Shown piece by piece: positions 16,872 through 28,248 of a stretch of DNA of 64,000 bases. This stretch comes from Pleomorphomonas sp. NRK KF1 (GTDB lineage Bacteria; Pseudomonadota; Alphaproteobacteria; Rhizobiales; Pleomorphomonadaceae): NCBI RefSeq assembly GCF_023721755.1, contig NZ_JAMDLH010000010.1, positions 1-64,000 of the forward strand. The letters are read 5' to 3'. The notes under the pieces were generated by a model, which saw nothing but the letters and a program-made list of their open reading frames with translations, was not told the origin of the DNA and did no database searches. The translations under genes and the position numbers were made by a program. Numbering within the stretch: the stretch's first letter is position 1; each line of letters starts with the position of its first letter.

Positions 16872-17801
16872 ATGAGCGGACATGTTCTCGTCCTTGGCGC
16901 CCTTGGCGGCGTGAGCCGGGCGGTTGCCGAGGAGTTCCATCGCCAGGGCTGGCAGGTGTCGGGCCTCGTGCGTCGGGGACGGGCCGGCGATCTGCCGGAC
17001 TGGGTCTGGCCGGTGGAGGCCGATCTCAACGATCCCGAGGCGGTGGCCAAGGCGGCGAGTTCGCCTGTTGACGTGGTCTTCGATGGCCTCAATGCGCCCT
17101 ATCATCGCTGGGCCGAACTGGCGAAGCCGCTCTATGACGCAGCGCTCGCAATCGCCGAACGCCTGGGTGCGCTGCATCTCTTTCCCGGCAACGTCTACGG
17201 TTTCGGCGAGAGGATGCCCGATCGGCTGACGCCCGATCTCGTCGCGGCGCCGACCTCCGAGAAGGGGCGCATTCGCGTCGAGATCGAACGGGGTTTCGCC
17301 GAGGCGGCGCGCGCCGGTCGGGTTCGGACCTGCATCCTCCGGGCTGGCGATTTCTTCGGCCCGACGATCACCGGGCAAAGCTGGCTGTCGGCCCTGATCG
17401 CCGCCAAGGCCGGGCAGGGCGTCATTCGCTCGCCGGGTCCGGAGGACGTGCCGCACGCCTGGGCCTATCTGCCCGATCTTGCCCGCGCCTTCGTGCGGTT
17501 GGCCGAACAGCGCGATCGCCTCGGCCCGTTCGAGGTCTTCCACTTCGAAGGGCACACCGCGTCGATTGCCGACATCGCCGATGCCGCCGGGGTCGTCCAC
17601 CATCGACCGATGCGGGTGCAACGCGTGCCGGGCTTCATGTTCACGCTGCTCGGCCTGTTCGACCCGGTGATCCGCGCCTCGCGCGAGATGGCCTACCTCT
17701 GGCGCGTGCCGCACCGGCTCGCCGACCGGCGCCTTGAAATGATCACGGGGCCGCTCGTGGCGACCCCGCTTTCAAAGGCACTGGCATCGATCGGCCGCTA
17801 A
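16872..17801 (+). CDS. NAD(P)-dependent epimerase/dehydratase-like protein (extended SDR)
   Basis: The 309-residue protein begins with the Rossmann motif HVLVLGALGGVSRAVAEEFH, a variant of GxxGxxG, and keeps LFPGNVYGFGERMPD, where tyrosine sits in the extended-SDR YxxxK neighbourhood but the lysine is not obvious, then LRAGDFFGP and HAWAYLPDLARAF. It is an atypical extended SDR; oxidoreductase activity is uncertain. The ATG at 16872 follows GGGAG. The divergent LysR gene upstream is the likely regulator. The end is 4 bases from dppF, convergent. Confidence 0.78.
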   Translation: MSGHVLVLGALGGVSRAVAEEFHRQGWQVSGLVRRGRAGDLPDWVWPVEADLNDPEAVAKAASSPVDVVFDGLNAPYHRWAELAKPLYDAALAIAERLGALHLFPGNVYGFGERMPDRLTPDLVAAPTSEKGRIRVEIERGFAEAARAGRVRTCILRAGDFFGPTITGQSWLSALIAAKAGQGVIRSPGPEDVPHAWAYLPDLARAFVRLAEQRDRLGPFEVFHFEGHTASIADIADAAGVVHHRPMRVQRVPGFMFTLLGLFDPVIRASREMAYLWRVPHRLADRRLEMITGPLVATPLSKALASIGR

Positions 17802-17805
17802 GGCC

Positions 17806-19810
<2,005 letters not shown>

Positions 19811-19811
<1 letters not shown>

Positions 19812-20695
19812 CACGACCTCTTCAGCTTCGGATCGAGGGCGTCGCGCAGGCCATCGCCCATCAGGTTGATGGCGAGCACGGTGATCAGGATGGCGAGGCC
19901 GGGGAAGGTCACCACCCACCAGGCGCGGGTGATGAACTCGCGCGCCTCGGCCAGCATGGTGCCCCATTCCGGCGTCGGAGGCTGGGCTCCCATGCCGAGG
20001 AAGCCGAGGGCGGCGGCGTCGAGAATGGCGCCGGAGAAGGAGAGGGCGGCCTGGACGATCAAGGGCGCCATGCAGTTCGGCAGGATGGTGACGAACATCA
20101 GCCACAGCGGGCCGGCGCCGGAGACGCGGGCAGCTGTCACATAGTCGCGGTTACGTTCCGACATCACGGCGGCGCGGGTCAGGCGCACATAGTGAGGTTG
20201 CGCCACAATGGCGATGGCGATCATCGCGTTGGTGAGGCCGGGGCCGAGGATGGCGACCAGCGTCAGGGCCAGCAGCAGCGACGGGAAGGCAAGGATGATG
20301 TCCATGATGCGCATGATCACGGTGTCGACCCAGCCCCGGAAGAAGCCGGCGAACATGCCGATGATCACGCCGCCGATCAGCGATACCGAGACGACCACCA
20401 CGCCGATGAACAGCGAGAAGCGGGAGCCGAAGATCAGGCGCGACAGGATGTCGCGACCGAGCGCGTCGGTGCCGAGAAGGAAGATGCCCTCGGTGCCATG
20501 GGTGAGCGGCGGCACCAGAAGCGCGTCGCGGAACTGCTGGTCGGGATCGAAGGGGGCGAAGAGCGGCGCGGCGAGCGCGACGAACACCAGCGCCACGAAC
20601 AGCACGAGGCCGGCGACGGCACCGTGGTTTTCCGAGAAATAGCGCCAGAATTCCTTGAGGCGCCCCGGACGGACGGAAGCGGAGACGGCGGTCAT
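19811..20695 (-). CDS. dppC: Dipeptide ABC transporter permease DppC
   Basis: This 294-residue permease has the OppC-type N-terminal helix ([20 protein letters not shown]), the [19 protein letters not shown] block and the EAA-type loop [17 protein letters not shown] near residue 240. About six membrane helices are visible. It pairs with DppB to form the channel. It lies 4 bases behind dppB and overlaps dppD. Confidence 0.93.
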
Positions 20696-20699
20696 CGGG

Positions 20700-21710
20700 T
20701 TACCTCTGGTGCCGGATCTTGGGATTGACGAGGCCGTAGAGCATGTCGACCACGAGATTGACGCCCATGACGATGAGGGCGATCAGCACGAGGCCACCCT
20801 GCACGGCCGGATAATCGCGGCGGAAGATGGAATCGACCATCCACTTGCCGATGCCCGGCCAGGAGAAGATCGTCTCGGTCAGGATGGCGCCGGCCATCAG
20901 CACGCCGATCTGCAGGCCGATGGTGGTGATCACCGGGATCAGGGCGTTGCGCAGCGCATGCACGGCGACCACGCGGAACGGGCTGAGCCCCTTGGCCTTG
21001 GCCGTGCGGATATAGTCCTCGCCGAGAACCTCCAGCATGGCCGAACGAGTCTGGCGGGCGATCACGGCCAGCGGAATGGTGCCCAGCACGATGGTCGGCA
21101 GGATGAGATGGCTCGCCGCCGACTGGAACGCCCCCGCCTTGCCGGACAGGAAGCTGTCGATCAGCATGAAGCCGGTCACCTTGGGGAAGAAGAACAGCAG
21201 CGAGATGCGGCCCGACACCGGCGTCCATCCGAGAATGCCGGAGAAGACGATGATGAGCAGCAGTGCCCACCAGAAGATCGGCATGGAGTAGCCGACCAGC
21301 GCGGTGGCCATGGCCGTGTGGTCGAACCAGGAATTGCGCTTGACGGCGGCGATGACGCCGGCCGGCACGCCGAGCACGACGGCGAAGATCACCGCGCAGA
21401 TCGACAGTTCCAGCGTCGCCGGAAACAGCGTGAAGAACTCGTTGAAGATCGGCTTCTTGGTGGAGATCGAGGTGCCGAAATCGCCGTGCATCAGGTCGGT
21501 GAAATAGTAGATGAACTGCTTCCACAGCGGCAGGTCGAAGCCGAAGCGGTGCATCAGCTCCGCGTAACGCTCGGGCGATATGCCACGCTCGCCGGCCAGC
21601 AGGAGCACGGGGTCGCCCGGCAGCAGGCGGATGAAGAAGAAGGCGACCAGACTGACGCCGATGAAGGTCGGGATCAAGAGGCCGAGACGTCGGAGGATGA
21701 AACCGAACAT
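20700..21710 (-). CDS. dppB: Dipeptide ABC transporter permease DppB
   Basis: The 336-residue permease opens with FILRRLGLLIPTFIGVSLVA, has the GDFGTSISTKKPI segment and the loop TRSAMLEVLGEDYIRTAKAKG, and ends ALIVMGVNLVVDMLYGLVNP, all characteristic of DppB/OppB. Six membrane helices are apparent. It is 9 bases behind the GNAT gene, so the operon's permease part starts immediately after that acetyltransferase. Confidence 0.93.
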   Translation of the reverse strand: MFGFILRRLGLLIPTFIGVSLVAFFFIRLLPGDPVLLLAGERGISPERYAELMHRFGFDLPLWKQFIYYFTDLMHGDFGTSISTKKPIFNEFFTLFPATLELSICAVIFAVVLGVPAGVIAAVKRNSWFDHTAMATALVGYSMPIFWWALLLIIVFSGILGWTPVSGRISLLFFFPKVTGFMLIDSFLSGKAGAFQSAASHLILPTIVLGTIPLAVIARQTRSAMLEVLGEDYIRTAKAKGLSPFRVVAVHALRNALIPVITTIGLQIGVLMAGAILTETIFSWPGIGKWMVDSIFRRDYPAVQGGLVLIALIVMGVNLVVDMLYGLVNPKIRHQR

Positions 21711-21719
21711 GGTGCGGGG

Positions 21720-22217
21720 TCAGTCCTGACTCGAGAGTTGCTTGACGAAGATGTGGGTCGGATGCGTTTCATGGCGCCCGTCCGGAGTCCAGATCGGGGC
21801 TTGCCGGACGCCGCTGTCGCGCCATCCGGCCCGCGCGTAGAACCGATAGGCGCGATCGTTGCCGGCCGAGCACTGGATCGCCGCGTCGCGGATGCCGCGC
21901 CGGACGAGTTCCGCCTCCGCGGCGGCCAGCAACGCGGCCGCAAGGCCGGTGCCGCGCGCCTCGGCGGCGACGTAGAGCTGGTCGATCTCCTCCCCCTCGA
22001 TCGCGGCGAAGCCGAGAACGTTGCCGTCGAGATCGGCGACGAGGGTGCCGGCCTCGAGCGGGCCGAGGCGAAGGTCGAAGCTTTCCGGGCTCCGCTCGGC
22101 AACCACATGCGCCGGCAGGACCGACCCATGGCCGTCGTGCCAAGCGTCGTGCCATAGCCGGACGACCGCGGCGCGGTCGTCGGAACGATATGGACGGAGG
22201 ATGGGCGCGTTAGGCAT
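21720..22217 (-). CDS. GNAT-family N-acetyltransferase inside the dpp operon
   Basis: The 165-residue protein is a GNAT acetyltransferase: the acetyl-CoA-binding region is in IDQLYVAAEARGTGLAAALL, and the C-terminal helix/strand ends with GNDRAYRFYARAGW. Acceptor unknown; peptides or amino acids are possible given its place between dppA and dppB. The ATG at 22217 replaces the longer frame because homology (PILRPYRSDDRAAV) begins there. It lies 9 bases before dppB on the same strand. Confidence 0.87.
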   Translation of the reverse strand: MPNAPILRPYRSDDRAAVVRLWHDAWHDGHGSVLPAHVVAERSPESFDLRLGPLEAGTLVADLDGNVLGFAAIEGEEIDQLYVAAEARGTGLAAALLAAAEAELVRRGIRDAAIQCSAGNDRAYRFYARAGWRDSGVRQAPIWTPDGRHETHPTHIFVKQLSSQD

Positions 22218-22375
22218 GGGGGTTCCAGTAGCGGCCGAAAACCCGGGCCGCAAGCGACAACGTCGATATTTGACCATTTTCGCGGCATGAAACTGCCACG
22301 ATTTCCGCCATTCTACATGATTTCCCGCATGAGAAGCGATTGGCGCGCCGTCGTCCGGACCAGTCTCCGGATGCG

Positions 22376-22407
22376 AAAACGGTTCCGGAGATCGCTCCCC
22401 GGAACCG
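22376..22407 (-). terminator. Intrinsic terminator after dppA
   Basis: On the minus strand a 9-bp perfect stem (CGGTTCCGG with CCGGAACCG, loop about 10 bases) is followed by TTTT. It lies 22 bases beyond the dppA stop. It would make dppA mRNA more abundant than the GNAT-dppBCDF message, as expected for a binding protein. Confidence 0.75.
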
Positions 22408-22428
22408 CGTCCGTCTTGGTGGTGTCGC

Positions 22429-24021
22429 TTACTCGGCGAGGTCGACGCCGTCGAAGCGGTGCGAGCCGAGCGGATCGACCTTGTAGTCGATCACGGCCTT
22501 GGACATCGGCACGTAGGTGGTCGAGTGGGCGATGGTCGCCCAGGGCGCTTCCTTCTTGAAGACGACCTGCGCGTCCTCATAGAGCTTGGTGCGCTCGGCG
22601 ATGTCCGACACCGCGGCGGCCTTGGTCACGAGGTTGTTGAATTCCTCGTTGCACCAGTTGGCGCGGTTGGAACCGCCAACGCCCGAGCAGCCGAGCAGCA
22701 CGGCAAGGAAGTTGTCCGGATCGCCGTTGTCGCCGGTCCAGCCCATCAGCAGGGCGCCGTCGCGCTCCTTGTCCTGGCTGCGCTTCAGGTACTCGGCCCA
22801 CTCGTAGGAGACGATCTCGACCTTGACGCCGACGTTGGCGTAGTCGGCCTGGATCAGCTCGGCCATGCGGCGGGCATTCGGGTTGTAGGGACGCGACACC
22901 GGCATCGCCCACACCTTCATCGACAGGTCCTTGACGCCGGCTTCGGCGAGCAGCTTCTTGGCCGCTTCCGGATCGTAGGGGTCGTCCTGGATGTTGTCGT
23001 TGTAGGACCACATGGTCGGCGGGATCGGGTTCTTGGCTTCCTGGCCGGTGCCCTGGAAGACGGCGTCGATGATCGCCTTCTTGTTGATCGCCATGTTGAG
23101 GGCCTTGCGGACGCGCACGTCGTCGAAGGGCTTCATCATGGTGTTGTAGGCGAGGTAGCCGACGTTGAGGCCGGCCTGGCTCATCAGCTGGATGCTGTCG
23201 TCGGACTGCAGGGTCTCGACGTCGGCCGGGTTCGGGTAGGGCATCAGCTGGCATTCGCCGGCCTTCAGCTTCTGCACGCGGACCGAGGCATCCGGGGTGA
23301 TGGCGAAGACGAGATCGTCGATCTTCTGCTTGCCGCCCCAGTAGTCGGCGAAGGCCTGATAGCGGATGACCGCGTCCTTCTCATAGGCGACGAACTGGAA
23401 CGGGCCGGTGCCGACGGGTAGCTGGTTGAGGTCGGGCTGCTTGCCTTCGGCGGCCAGCTTGTCGGCGTATTCCTTGGAGAGGATCGAGGCGAAGTCCATC
23501 GCGAGGTTGGCGAGCATCGGCGCGTTGGCGGCCGTCAGCGTCAGCTTGACGGTGTAGTCGTCAACCTTCTCGATCGACTTGACGAGGTTCGGCATGTCCA
23601 TGCCGGTCCAGTATTCCCAGGTGCCGCCGGCGTAGGCGTACCAGGGGTCGTTCTTGTCGTTCTGGCGCTGGAACGAGAAGATCACGTCGTCGGCGTTGAA
23701 GTCGCGGGTCGGCGTGAAATACTCGGTGGTGTGGAACTTGACGCCCTTGCGAAGATGGAAGGTGTAGACCGTGCCGTCCTCGGAGATGTCCCAGCTCTCG
23801 GCGAGGCCGGGAATGACGTTGGTGGTGCCGCGCTCGAACTCGGTCAGGCGGCTGTAGACCGGCTTCGATGAGGCGTCGAAGGTGGTGCCGGCGGCATACG
23901 GCGCCGGGTCGAAGCCTTCCGGGCTACCTTCGGAGCAGTAGACGAAGGTCTTGGCGTGGGCGGCACCGGCAAGGCCGGCCACGAGCATGGTGGCCGCCAG
24001 AAGGCGGGACATCGTTTTCAT
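22429..24021 (-). CDS. dppA: Dipeptide-binding periplasmic protein DppA
   Basis: The 530-residue solute-binding protein (family 5) starts MKTMSRLLAATMLVAGLAGA, a signal peptide cleaved after AHA. The mature part opens KTFVYCSEGSPEGFDPA and holds DNDNP-type family blocks such as GTTFDASSKPVYSRL, ADDVIFSFQRQ and FPVGTGPFQF-like LPVGTGPFQFVAY. It captures dipeptides in the periplasm for DppBCDF. The ATG at 24021 is preceded by GGGGAG. It is separated from the GNAT gene by a terminator and about 210 bases. Confidence 0.95.
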   Translation of the reverse strand: MKTMSRLLAATMLVAGLAGAAHAKTFVYCSEGSPEGFDPAPYAAGTTFDASSKPVYSRLTEFERGTTNVIPGLAESWDISEDGTVYTFHLRKGVKFHTTEYFTPTRDFNADDVIFSFQRQNDKNDPWYAYAGGTWEYWTGMDMPNLVKSIEKVDDYTVKLTLTAANAPMLANLAMDFASILSKEYADKLAAEGKQPDLNQLPVGTGPFQFVAYEKDAVIRYQAFADYWGGKQKIDDLVFAITPDASVRVQKLKAGECQLMPYPNPADVETLQSDDSIQLMSQAGLNVGYLAYNTMMKPFDDVRVRKALNMAINKKAIIDAVFQGTGQEAKNPIPPTMWSYNDNIQDDPYDPEAAKKLLAEAGVKDLSMKVWAMPVSRPYNPNARRMAELIQADYANVGVKVEIVSYEWAEYLKRSQDKERDGALLMGWTGDNGDPDNFLAVLLGCSGVGGSNRANWCNEEFNNLVTKAAAVSDIAERTKLYEDAQVVFKKEAPWATIAHSTTYVPMSKAVIDYKVDPLGSHRFDGVDLAE

Positions 24022-24312
24022 AAGGTATACTCCCCTGTTGCCGAGCGAGGTCGGCGAACCCCGTGCCTGGCCGGACGGTCTTCTTGTCACTTTTCCCCGT
24101 CGGCCGGCGAGCCTTTATCCGAACCGACAATTGACCGGTTGGCAAGCGTTTTTTCCCGCCTGGTCAGAAATGCGGCATCCGACCGCCCCGACGCGGACCG
24201 TGTCCCGGTTTCGGCGGACGGAGGGCGGTCCGAACCCCGAATCGTTTCCGTGGGTGGCTCGTCAAAGCCTTCCGCCGGCGATAGGATCGCGTCGACGTGG
24301 AGGAGGATGCGC

Positions 24313-25824
24313 ATGGCGGACGGGATCGAGGCCGAACTCAAGGTGGCCGTGGACGCGGCTGGCGCCTCGCGGCTGGCGCGCCTTTCCGATCTGCCTGGGC
24401 TGACCGTCGTCGCCAAGGGCGACAAGCGGCTCGTCAGCACCTACTTCGACACGCCGGATCTTGCTCTACGCGCCAAGGGCATCAGCCTTCGCCTGCGACG
24501 GTCGGGTCGCAGCGGCGAACAGACGGTGAAGTTCTCCGGCAGCTTCTCGCTTGGTCTCGCCGAGCGGCCGGAGTTCAACGTGGCCCACGCGGGCCGGGTG
24601 CCCGATCTTGCCCGCCTGCCGGAGGAGGCGGCGGCGGAATTGACCAGGCTCGTCGACGGTCGTCCGCTGGTGCCTTTGTTCTCCATGCGGGTGACGCGGC
24701 GGCGCTGGGAAATTGCGACGCCGGGTGGCGATCGCGTCGAGATGGCGCTCGACCGTGGCACGGCCACGGCCGGCAGCCGACGAGCCGACATTCGCGAAGT
24801 TGAGTTCGAGCTCCTTTCGGGCGACCGGCGAGCCCTGTTCGAGGCGGCGCGGCTGGCACTCAACGGCGTCGCCTTTCATTTCTCGACCGAGGCCAAGTCC
24901 GATCTCGGCTACGCGCTGCTCGAAGGCGAGATCGGCGCGGCCGAACCGAAGACCGCGACGGATGCCGACCTCGACGACGACATGTCGGTCGAGATGGCGC
25001 TGCAGCGGGTACTGAGATCCTGCGCCATCCAGATCTCCGCCAATGTGGCGGCGCTGCGGGCCGACGACGATCCCGAGGGCGCGCATCAGTTGCGCGTCGG
25101 GCTGCGTCGCCTCCGCACCGCGCTGAAGATCTTCGCTTCCGTGATGGCGCCGGGGTCCGGCGATCCGCTCGCCACCGAGGCGCGGCGACTGGCCCAGGAG
25201 GTTGCCGCCACGCGCGACATGGACGTGCTGATCGACGAACTCGTCGCCCCGCTCGAAGGCGGCGACATGGCGGCGCTGATCGAGCTTCTCGAAAAGCGCC
25301 GCAAGGCGGCACGGGTGCGGCTCGCGGCCGTTCTCGCCGATCGGAGCACCGGGGATTTCCTGCTCGACCTTCTGGCATTCACCGAGACGCGCGGCTGGCT
25401 GTCCACCGACGATATCGGCCAGAGCCTGGGGCTGGCCGCGCCGATCGAGCCATTCGCCGACCACATTGTCGGCCGCCTGCGGCGCAAGGTCGAAAAGCTG
25501 GGGCGCGATCCTGAAGCGCTGTCTTCGGATGAGCGGCACGAACTCAGGAAAAGATTCAAGCGCCTGCGCTATGCCTATGATTTTTTTGAGGATTTATTGC
25601 CGAAGTCGGTGCGGCGCAAGTTATTGCCGAGAGTCAAGGCGGCCCAGAATGTGCTGGGTGTGCTCAACGACATCCACATGGCCCATCTGATGCTGGACGA
25701 CATCCATGCCGCCGGACCCAAGGCGGGCGCGGTGGAGCGGGCCATCGGCTACTGCCTCGGCTGGCACAGCGCACGCGCCAAGGCCATCTGGGAGCGCCGT
25801 GCCGACGATCTGTCGCTGGACTGA
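24313..25824 (+). CDS. CYTH and CHAD domain-containing protein
   Basis: The 503-residue protein combines an N-terminal CYTH domain (EAELKV is the ExExK signature; LVSTYFDTPDLALRAKGISL and LRLRRSG follow) with a C-terminal CHAD domain rich in helices and basic histidine/arginine residues (GAHQLRVGLRRLRTALKIF, HELRKRFKRLRYAYDFFEDL). CYTH binds triphosphate groups, often hydrolysing inorganic triphosphate; CHAD binds polyphosphate. The fusion is common in bacteria and likely acts on polyphosphate or triphosphate. The ATG at 24313 follows AGGAGG. Confidence 0.92.
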   Translation: MADGIEAELKVAVDAAGASRLARLSDLPGLTVVAKGDKRLVSTYFDTPDLALRAKGISLRLRRSGRSGEQTVKFSGSFSLGLAERPEFNVAHAGRVPDLARLPEEAAAELTRLVDGRPLVPLFSMRVTRRRWEIATPGGDRVEMALDRGTATAGSRRADIREVEFELLSGDRRALFEAARLALNGVAFHFSTEAKSDLGYALLEGEIGAAEPKTATDADLDDDMSVEMALQRVLRSCAIQISANVAALRADDDPEGAHQLRVGLRRLRTALKIFASVMAPGSGDPLATEARRLAQEVAATRDMDVLIDELVAPLEGGDMAALIELLEKRRKAARVRLAAVLADRSTGDFLLDLLAFTETRGWLSTDDIGQSLGLAAPIEPFADHIVGRLRRKVEKLGRDPEALSSDERHELRKRFKRLRYAYDFFEDLLPKSVRRKLLPRVKAAQNVLGVLNDIHMAHLMLDDIHAAGPKAGAVERAIGYCLGWHSARAKAIWERRADDLSLD

Positions 25825-26077
25825 TTATCAGCGGTGGCGGAATTATGCGGTTTACATGTCAGTAAAAATACGTGACTGTCAGCGCGGGCGTTGAAGCGTC
25901 TTGCATCCGGGGAGCTGAGGTCGGCTTTTACGTTCGTCCTCATCAAGAGATTCAAGTTCTGAATCCAAAAGCTCCACCGAAACACCTGACCGTAAGTGGT
26001 TCGTTTTGCTTCGCTATTCGCTTCGTGAGTCATGCCGGGCGAGCACGGGCACCAAACGGACCCCAGGGAGCATCGAC

Positions 26078-26956
26078 ATGAGCGAACGCATCGTCATCAC
26101 CCAGGACATGATCCGTCTCTACGACGAGTACACCCACCTGACATACGACCGCCGTGGCTTCATGGAAAAGCTCGCAAAGCTGGCCGGTTCGAGCGCGGCG
26201 GCAGTGGCCATCGTGCCGATGATCGAGGCTCGGCAGGCCCAGGCGGCCATGGTCGAAGCGACCGACGACCGGCTCGAGGCGACGGCGGTGGAGTTCCCCG
26301 GCGACGGCGGCACGATGAAGGGCTATCTCGTCCATCCCAAGTCGGCGACCGGACCGTTGCCGGCGGTGATGGTCATTCACGAGAACCGCGGGCTCAACGC
26401 CCACATCGAGGACGTCGCCCGCCGCCTCGCCCTTGAGGGCTTCCTCGTGCTGGCGCCGGACTTCCTGTCGCCGGCCGGAGGCACGCCCGCCGACGAGGAC
26501 AAGGCGCGCGAGATGATCGGCGCGCTCGACAGGATGAAGGCCGTGGGCAACGCGGTGGCGGCAGCCACCTTCCTGCGCGGCCGTGAGGGCGGCAACGGCA
26601 AGTCCGGCAGCGTCGGTTTCTGCTGGGGCGGCGGACTGTCGCTGCAGACGGCGGTGGCCGATCCCGGGCTCGGCGCGGCGGTGTCCTACTACGGTGCCCA
26701 GCCGGTGGCGGAAACGGTGGCCGCCATCAAGGCGCCGCTGCTCTTGCACTACGCCGGCCTTGACGATCGCATCAATGCCGGCATTCCGGTGTTCGAGGCT
26801 GCGTTGAAGGAGGCCGGCAAAACCTACGAGCTCCACATGTACCCAGGCGTCAACCACGCCTTCAACAACGACACGTCGGCGGCGCGCTACGACAAGGCGG
26901 CGGCCGATCTCGCATGGCAGCGCACAGTGGATTTCCTGAAGTCCCATCTTGCCTGA
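26078..26956 (+). CDS. Dienelactone hydrolase-family protein with Tat-like leader
   Basis: The 292-residue alpha/beta hydrolase has the dienelactone hydrolase triad: cysteine in GFCWGGG, aspartate in GLDDRINAG and histidine in GVNHAFNND. Residues 25-50 resemble a twin-arginine signal (RRGFMEKLAKLAG followed by a hydrophobic stretch to EARQAQAA), so export to the periplasm is likely, although about 24 residues precede the arginine pair. Substrate is not known; such proteins hydrolyse lactones or carboxyl esters. The ATG at 26078 follows AGGGAG. The frame is open from 26006 but without support. Confidence 0.88.
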   Translation: MSERIVITQDMIRLYDEYTHLTYDRRGFMEKLAKLAGSSAAAVAIVPMIEARQAQAAMVEATDDRLEATAVEFPGDGGTMKGYLVHPKSATGPLPAVMVIHENRGLNAHIEDVARRLALEGFLVLAPDFLSPAGGTPADEDKAREMIGALDRMKAVGNAVAAATFLRGREGGNGKSGSVGFCWGGGLSLQTAVADPGLGAAVSYYGAQPVAETVAAIKAPLLLHYAGLDDRINAGIPVFEAALKEAGKTYELHMYPGVNHAFNNDTSAARYDKAAADLAWQRTVDFLKSHLA

Positions 26957-27056
26957 AGCTGGCCTGGTGACGGCGAAGTCGAAAAATATGACAAATCGGG
27001 ACTTGGTCCCGCGGCAAATCCCTATATAAGCGGCTGAGCAAGGAGCTCACTTTCCC

Positions 27057-27983
27057 ATGTCGCCGACTGCCGCGGGCGTTCTTTTCAAGCTCGCATCGAC
27101 CATCGCCTTCGCCATCATGCTGACGCTGATCAAGCTGGTGTCGGGCCGCGTGCCGCCAGGGGAGATCCTGTTTTTCCGCTCCTTCTTCGGCATCGTCCCG
27201 GTCATCGTCTATCTCGCGGTTCTCGGTGTCTTCCCCGCCTCGCTTGCCACGACGCGCCCACTGGGCCATGTGCGTCGGTCGCTGGTCGGAACCGCTTCGA
27301 TGTTCTGCTGGTTCACGGCGGTCTCCTATCTGCCGCTGCCGGACGCTACGGCCATCAGCTATTCCGGGCCGCTGTTCGGCGTCTGTTTCGCCGCTCTCCT
27401 GCTGCACGAGCGTGTGCGGGCGTTCCGCTGGGGTGCTGTCGGCATCGGCTTTCTCGGCGTGCTGATTGTTCTGTCGGAGCAGATGGGTGGTTTCAGTGCG
27501 GGCCTGCAGGGCGACCGGGCGATTGGCGCTGCTTGCGCGCTGGCCTCGGCCATGCTCGGGGCGGTTGCTGCCGTCACCGTACGCGAGTTGACGGCGACCG
27601 AGACCACTGGCGCCATCGTCTTCTACTTCCTGGCTTGCGGCTCGGTGTTCTCCTTCGTGACGCTGCCTTTCGGCTGGGTGGTGCCGGATCTCGCCGATGT
27701 CGCCATGCTGATCGTCGCCGGCCTATTCGGCGGCATCGGGCAGGTGCTGATGACCCAATCCTACCGCCTTGCCGAGGCCTCGGTGATCGCGCCCTTCGAC
27801 TACATCAACATGATCTGGATCGTGATCATCTCCTACATGGTGTTCGGCGACGTGCCGACGATAGCGGTGCTCGCCGGCTCGCTGGTGGTGATTGCTTCCG
27901 GCGTGTTCGTCGTCTGGCGGGAGCGGCGTCTCGGCATCCTCGAAGCCAAGGCCAAGGCGCGGAGCGCCGACACGCCGACTTGA
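27057..27983 (+). CDS. EamA-family DMT transporter
   Basis: The 308-residue protein shows ten hydrophobic segments in two EamA repeats, for example the N-terminal LASTIAFAIMLTLIKLVSGR and the C-terminal VIAPFDYINMIWIVIISYMV. It is an inner-membrane exporter or importer of a small metabolite (drug/metabolite transporter superfamily); substrate unknown. AAGGAG lies about 11 bases before the ATG. A short GGGAC/GTCCC hairpin precedes it near 26998-27012. Confidence 0.87.
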   Translation: MSPTAAGVLFKLASTIAFAIMLTLIKLVSGRVPPGEILFFRSFFGIVPVIVYLAVLGVFPASLATTRPLGHVRRSLVGTASMFCWFTAVSYLPLPDATAISYSGPLFGVCFAALLLHERVRAFRWGAVGIGFLGVLIVLSEQMGGFSAGLQGDRAIGAACALASAMLGAVAAVTVRELTATETTGAIVFYFLACGSVFSFVTLPFGWVVPDLADVAMLIVAGLFGGIGQVLMTQSYRLAEASVIAPFDYINMIWIVIISYMVFGDVPTIAVLAGSLVVIASGVFVVWRERRLGILEAKAKARSADTPT

Positions 27984-28014
27984 TTCTTGGCCTCAGGCGC
28001 CGGCGGCGACATCC

Positions 28015-28113
28015 GTCGCCTTGGCTTTCGCTTCGCTTTTCGTCTTTCGGGGCTTCGCCACGAAAGACTCGCTCCGCGCGGCGCCGCTTGGCGCCGGAAG
28101 CCGCCAAGGCGAC
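28015..28113. repeat. Inverted repeat, REP-like
   Basis: Eleven-base arms GTCGCCTTGGC (28015-28025) and GCCAAGGCGAC (28103-28113) flank a stretch with its own inner pairing (CTTTCG...CGAAAG around 28045-28065 and GGCGCC repeats). It lies between the EamA gene and thiO and may act as a terminator or be a dispersed repeat. Confidence 0.55.
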
Positions 28114-28248
28114 TTCGGGGGCTACCGGTAAGTGTCGTTAGGTAGGGGTGTCCTGCGGTGAGCGGGATGGCGTTGACACCGTTCGAGGTGCGGGCCAAAG
28201 AGATGCGGCAGGGCGCGCGAGCAAAGGCTTCTGCGTGAGAGATATCCG

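Noticed and set aside
20655-22157. Plus-strand open frame of 500 codons over dppB/dppC and the GNAT gene
   Set aside because: Antisense shadow of clear membrane permease genes; product is His/Asp/Gln-rich low complexity.
28141-28225. Thiamine (TPP) riboswitch before thiO
   Set aside because: GGGGTG, GTGAG and ATGCGGCAGGG occur in roughly the right order, but the conserved GCTGAGA and GAACCTGA cores are missing. At best it is a decayed element; a covariance-model search would decide.
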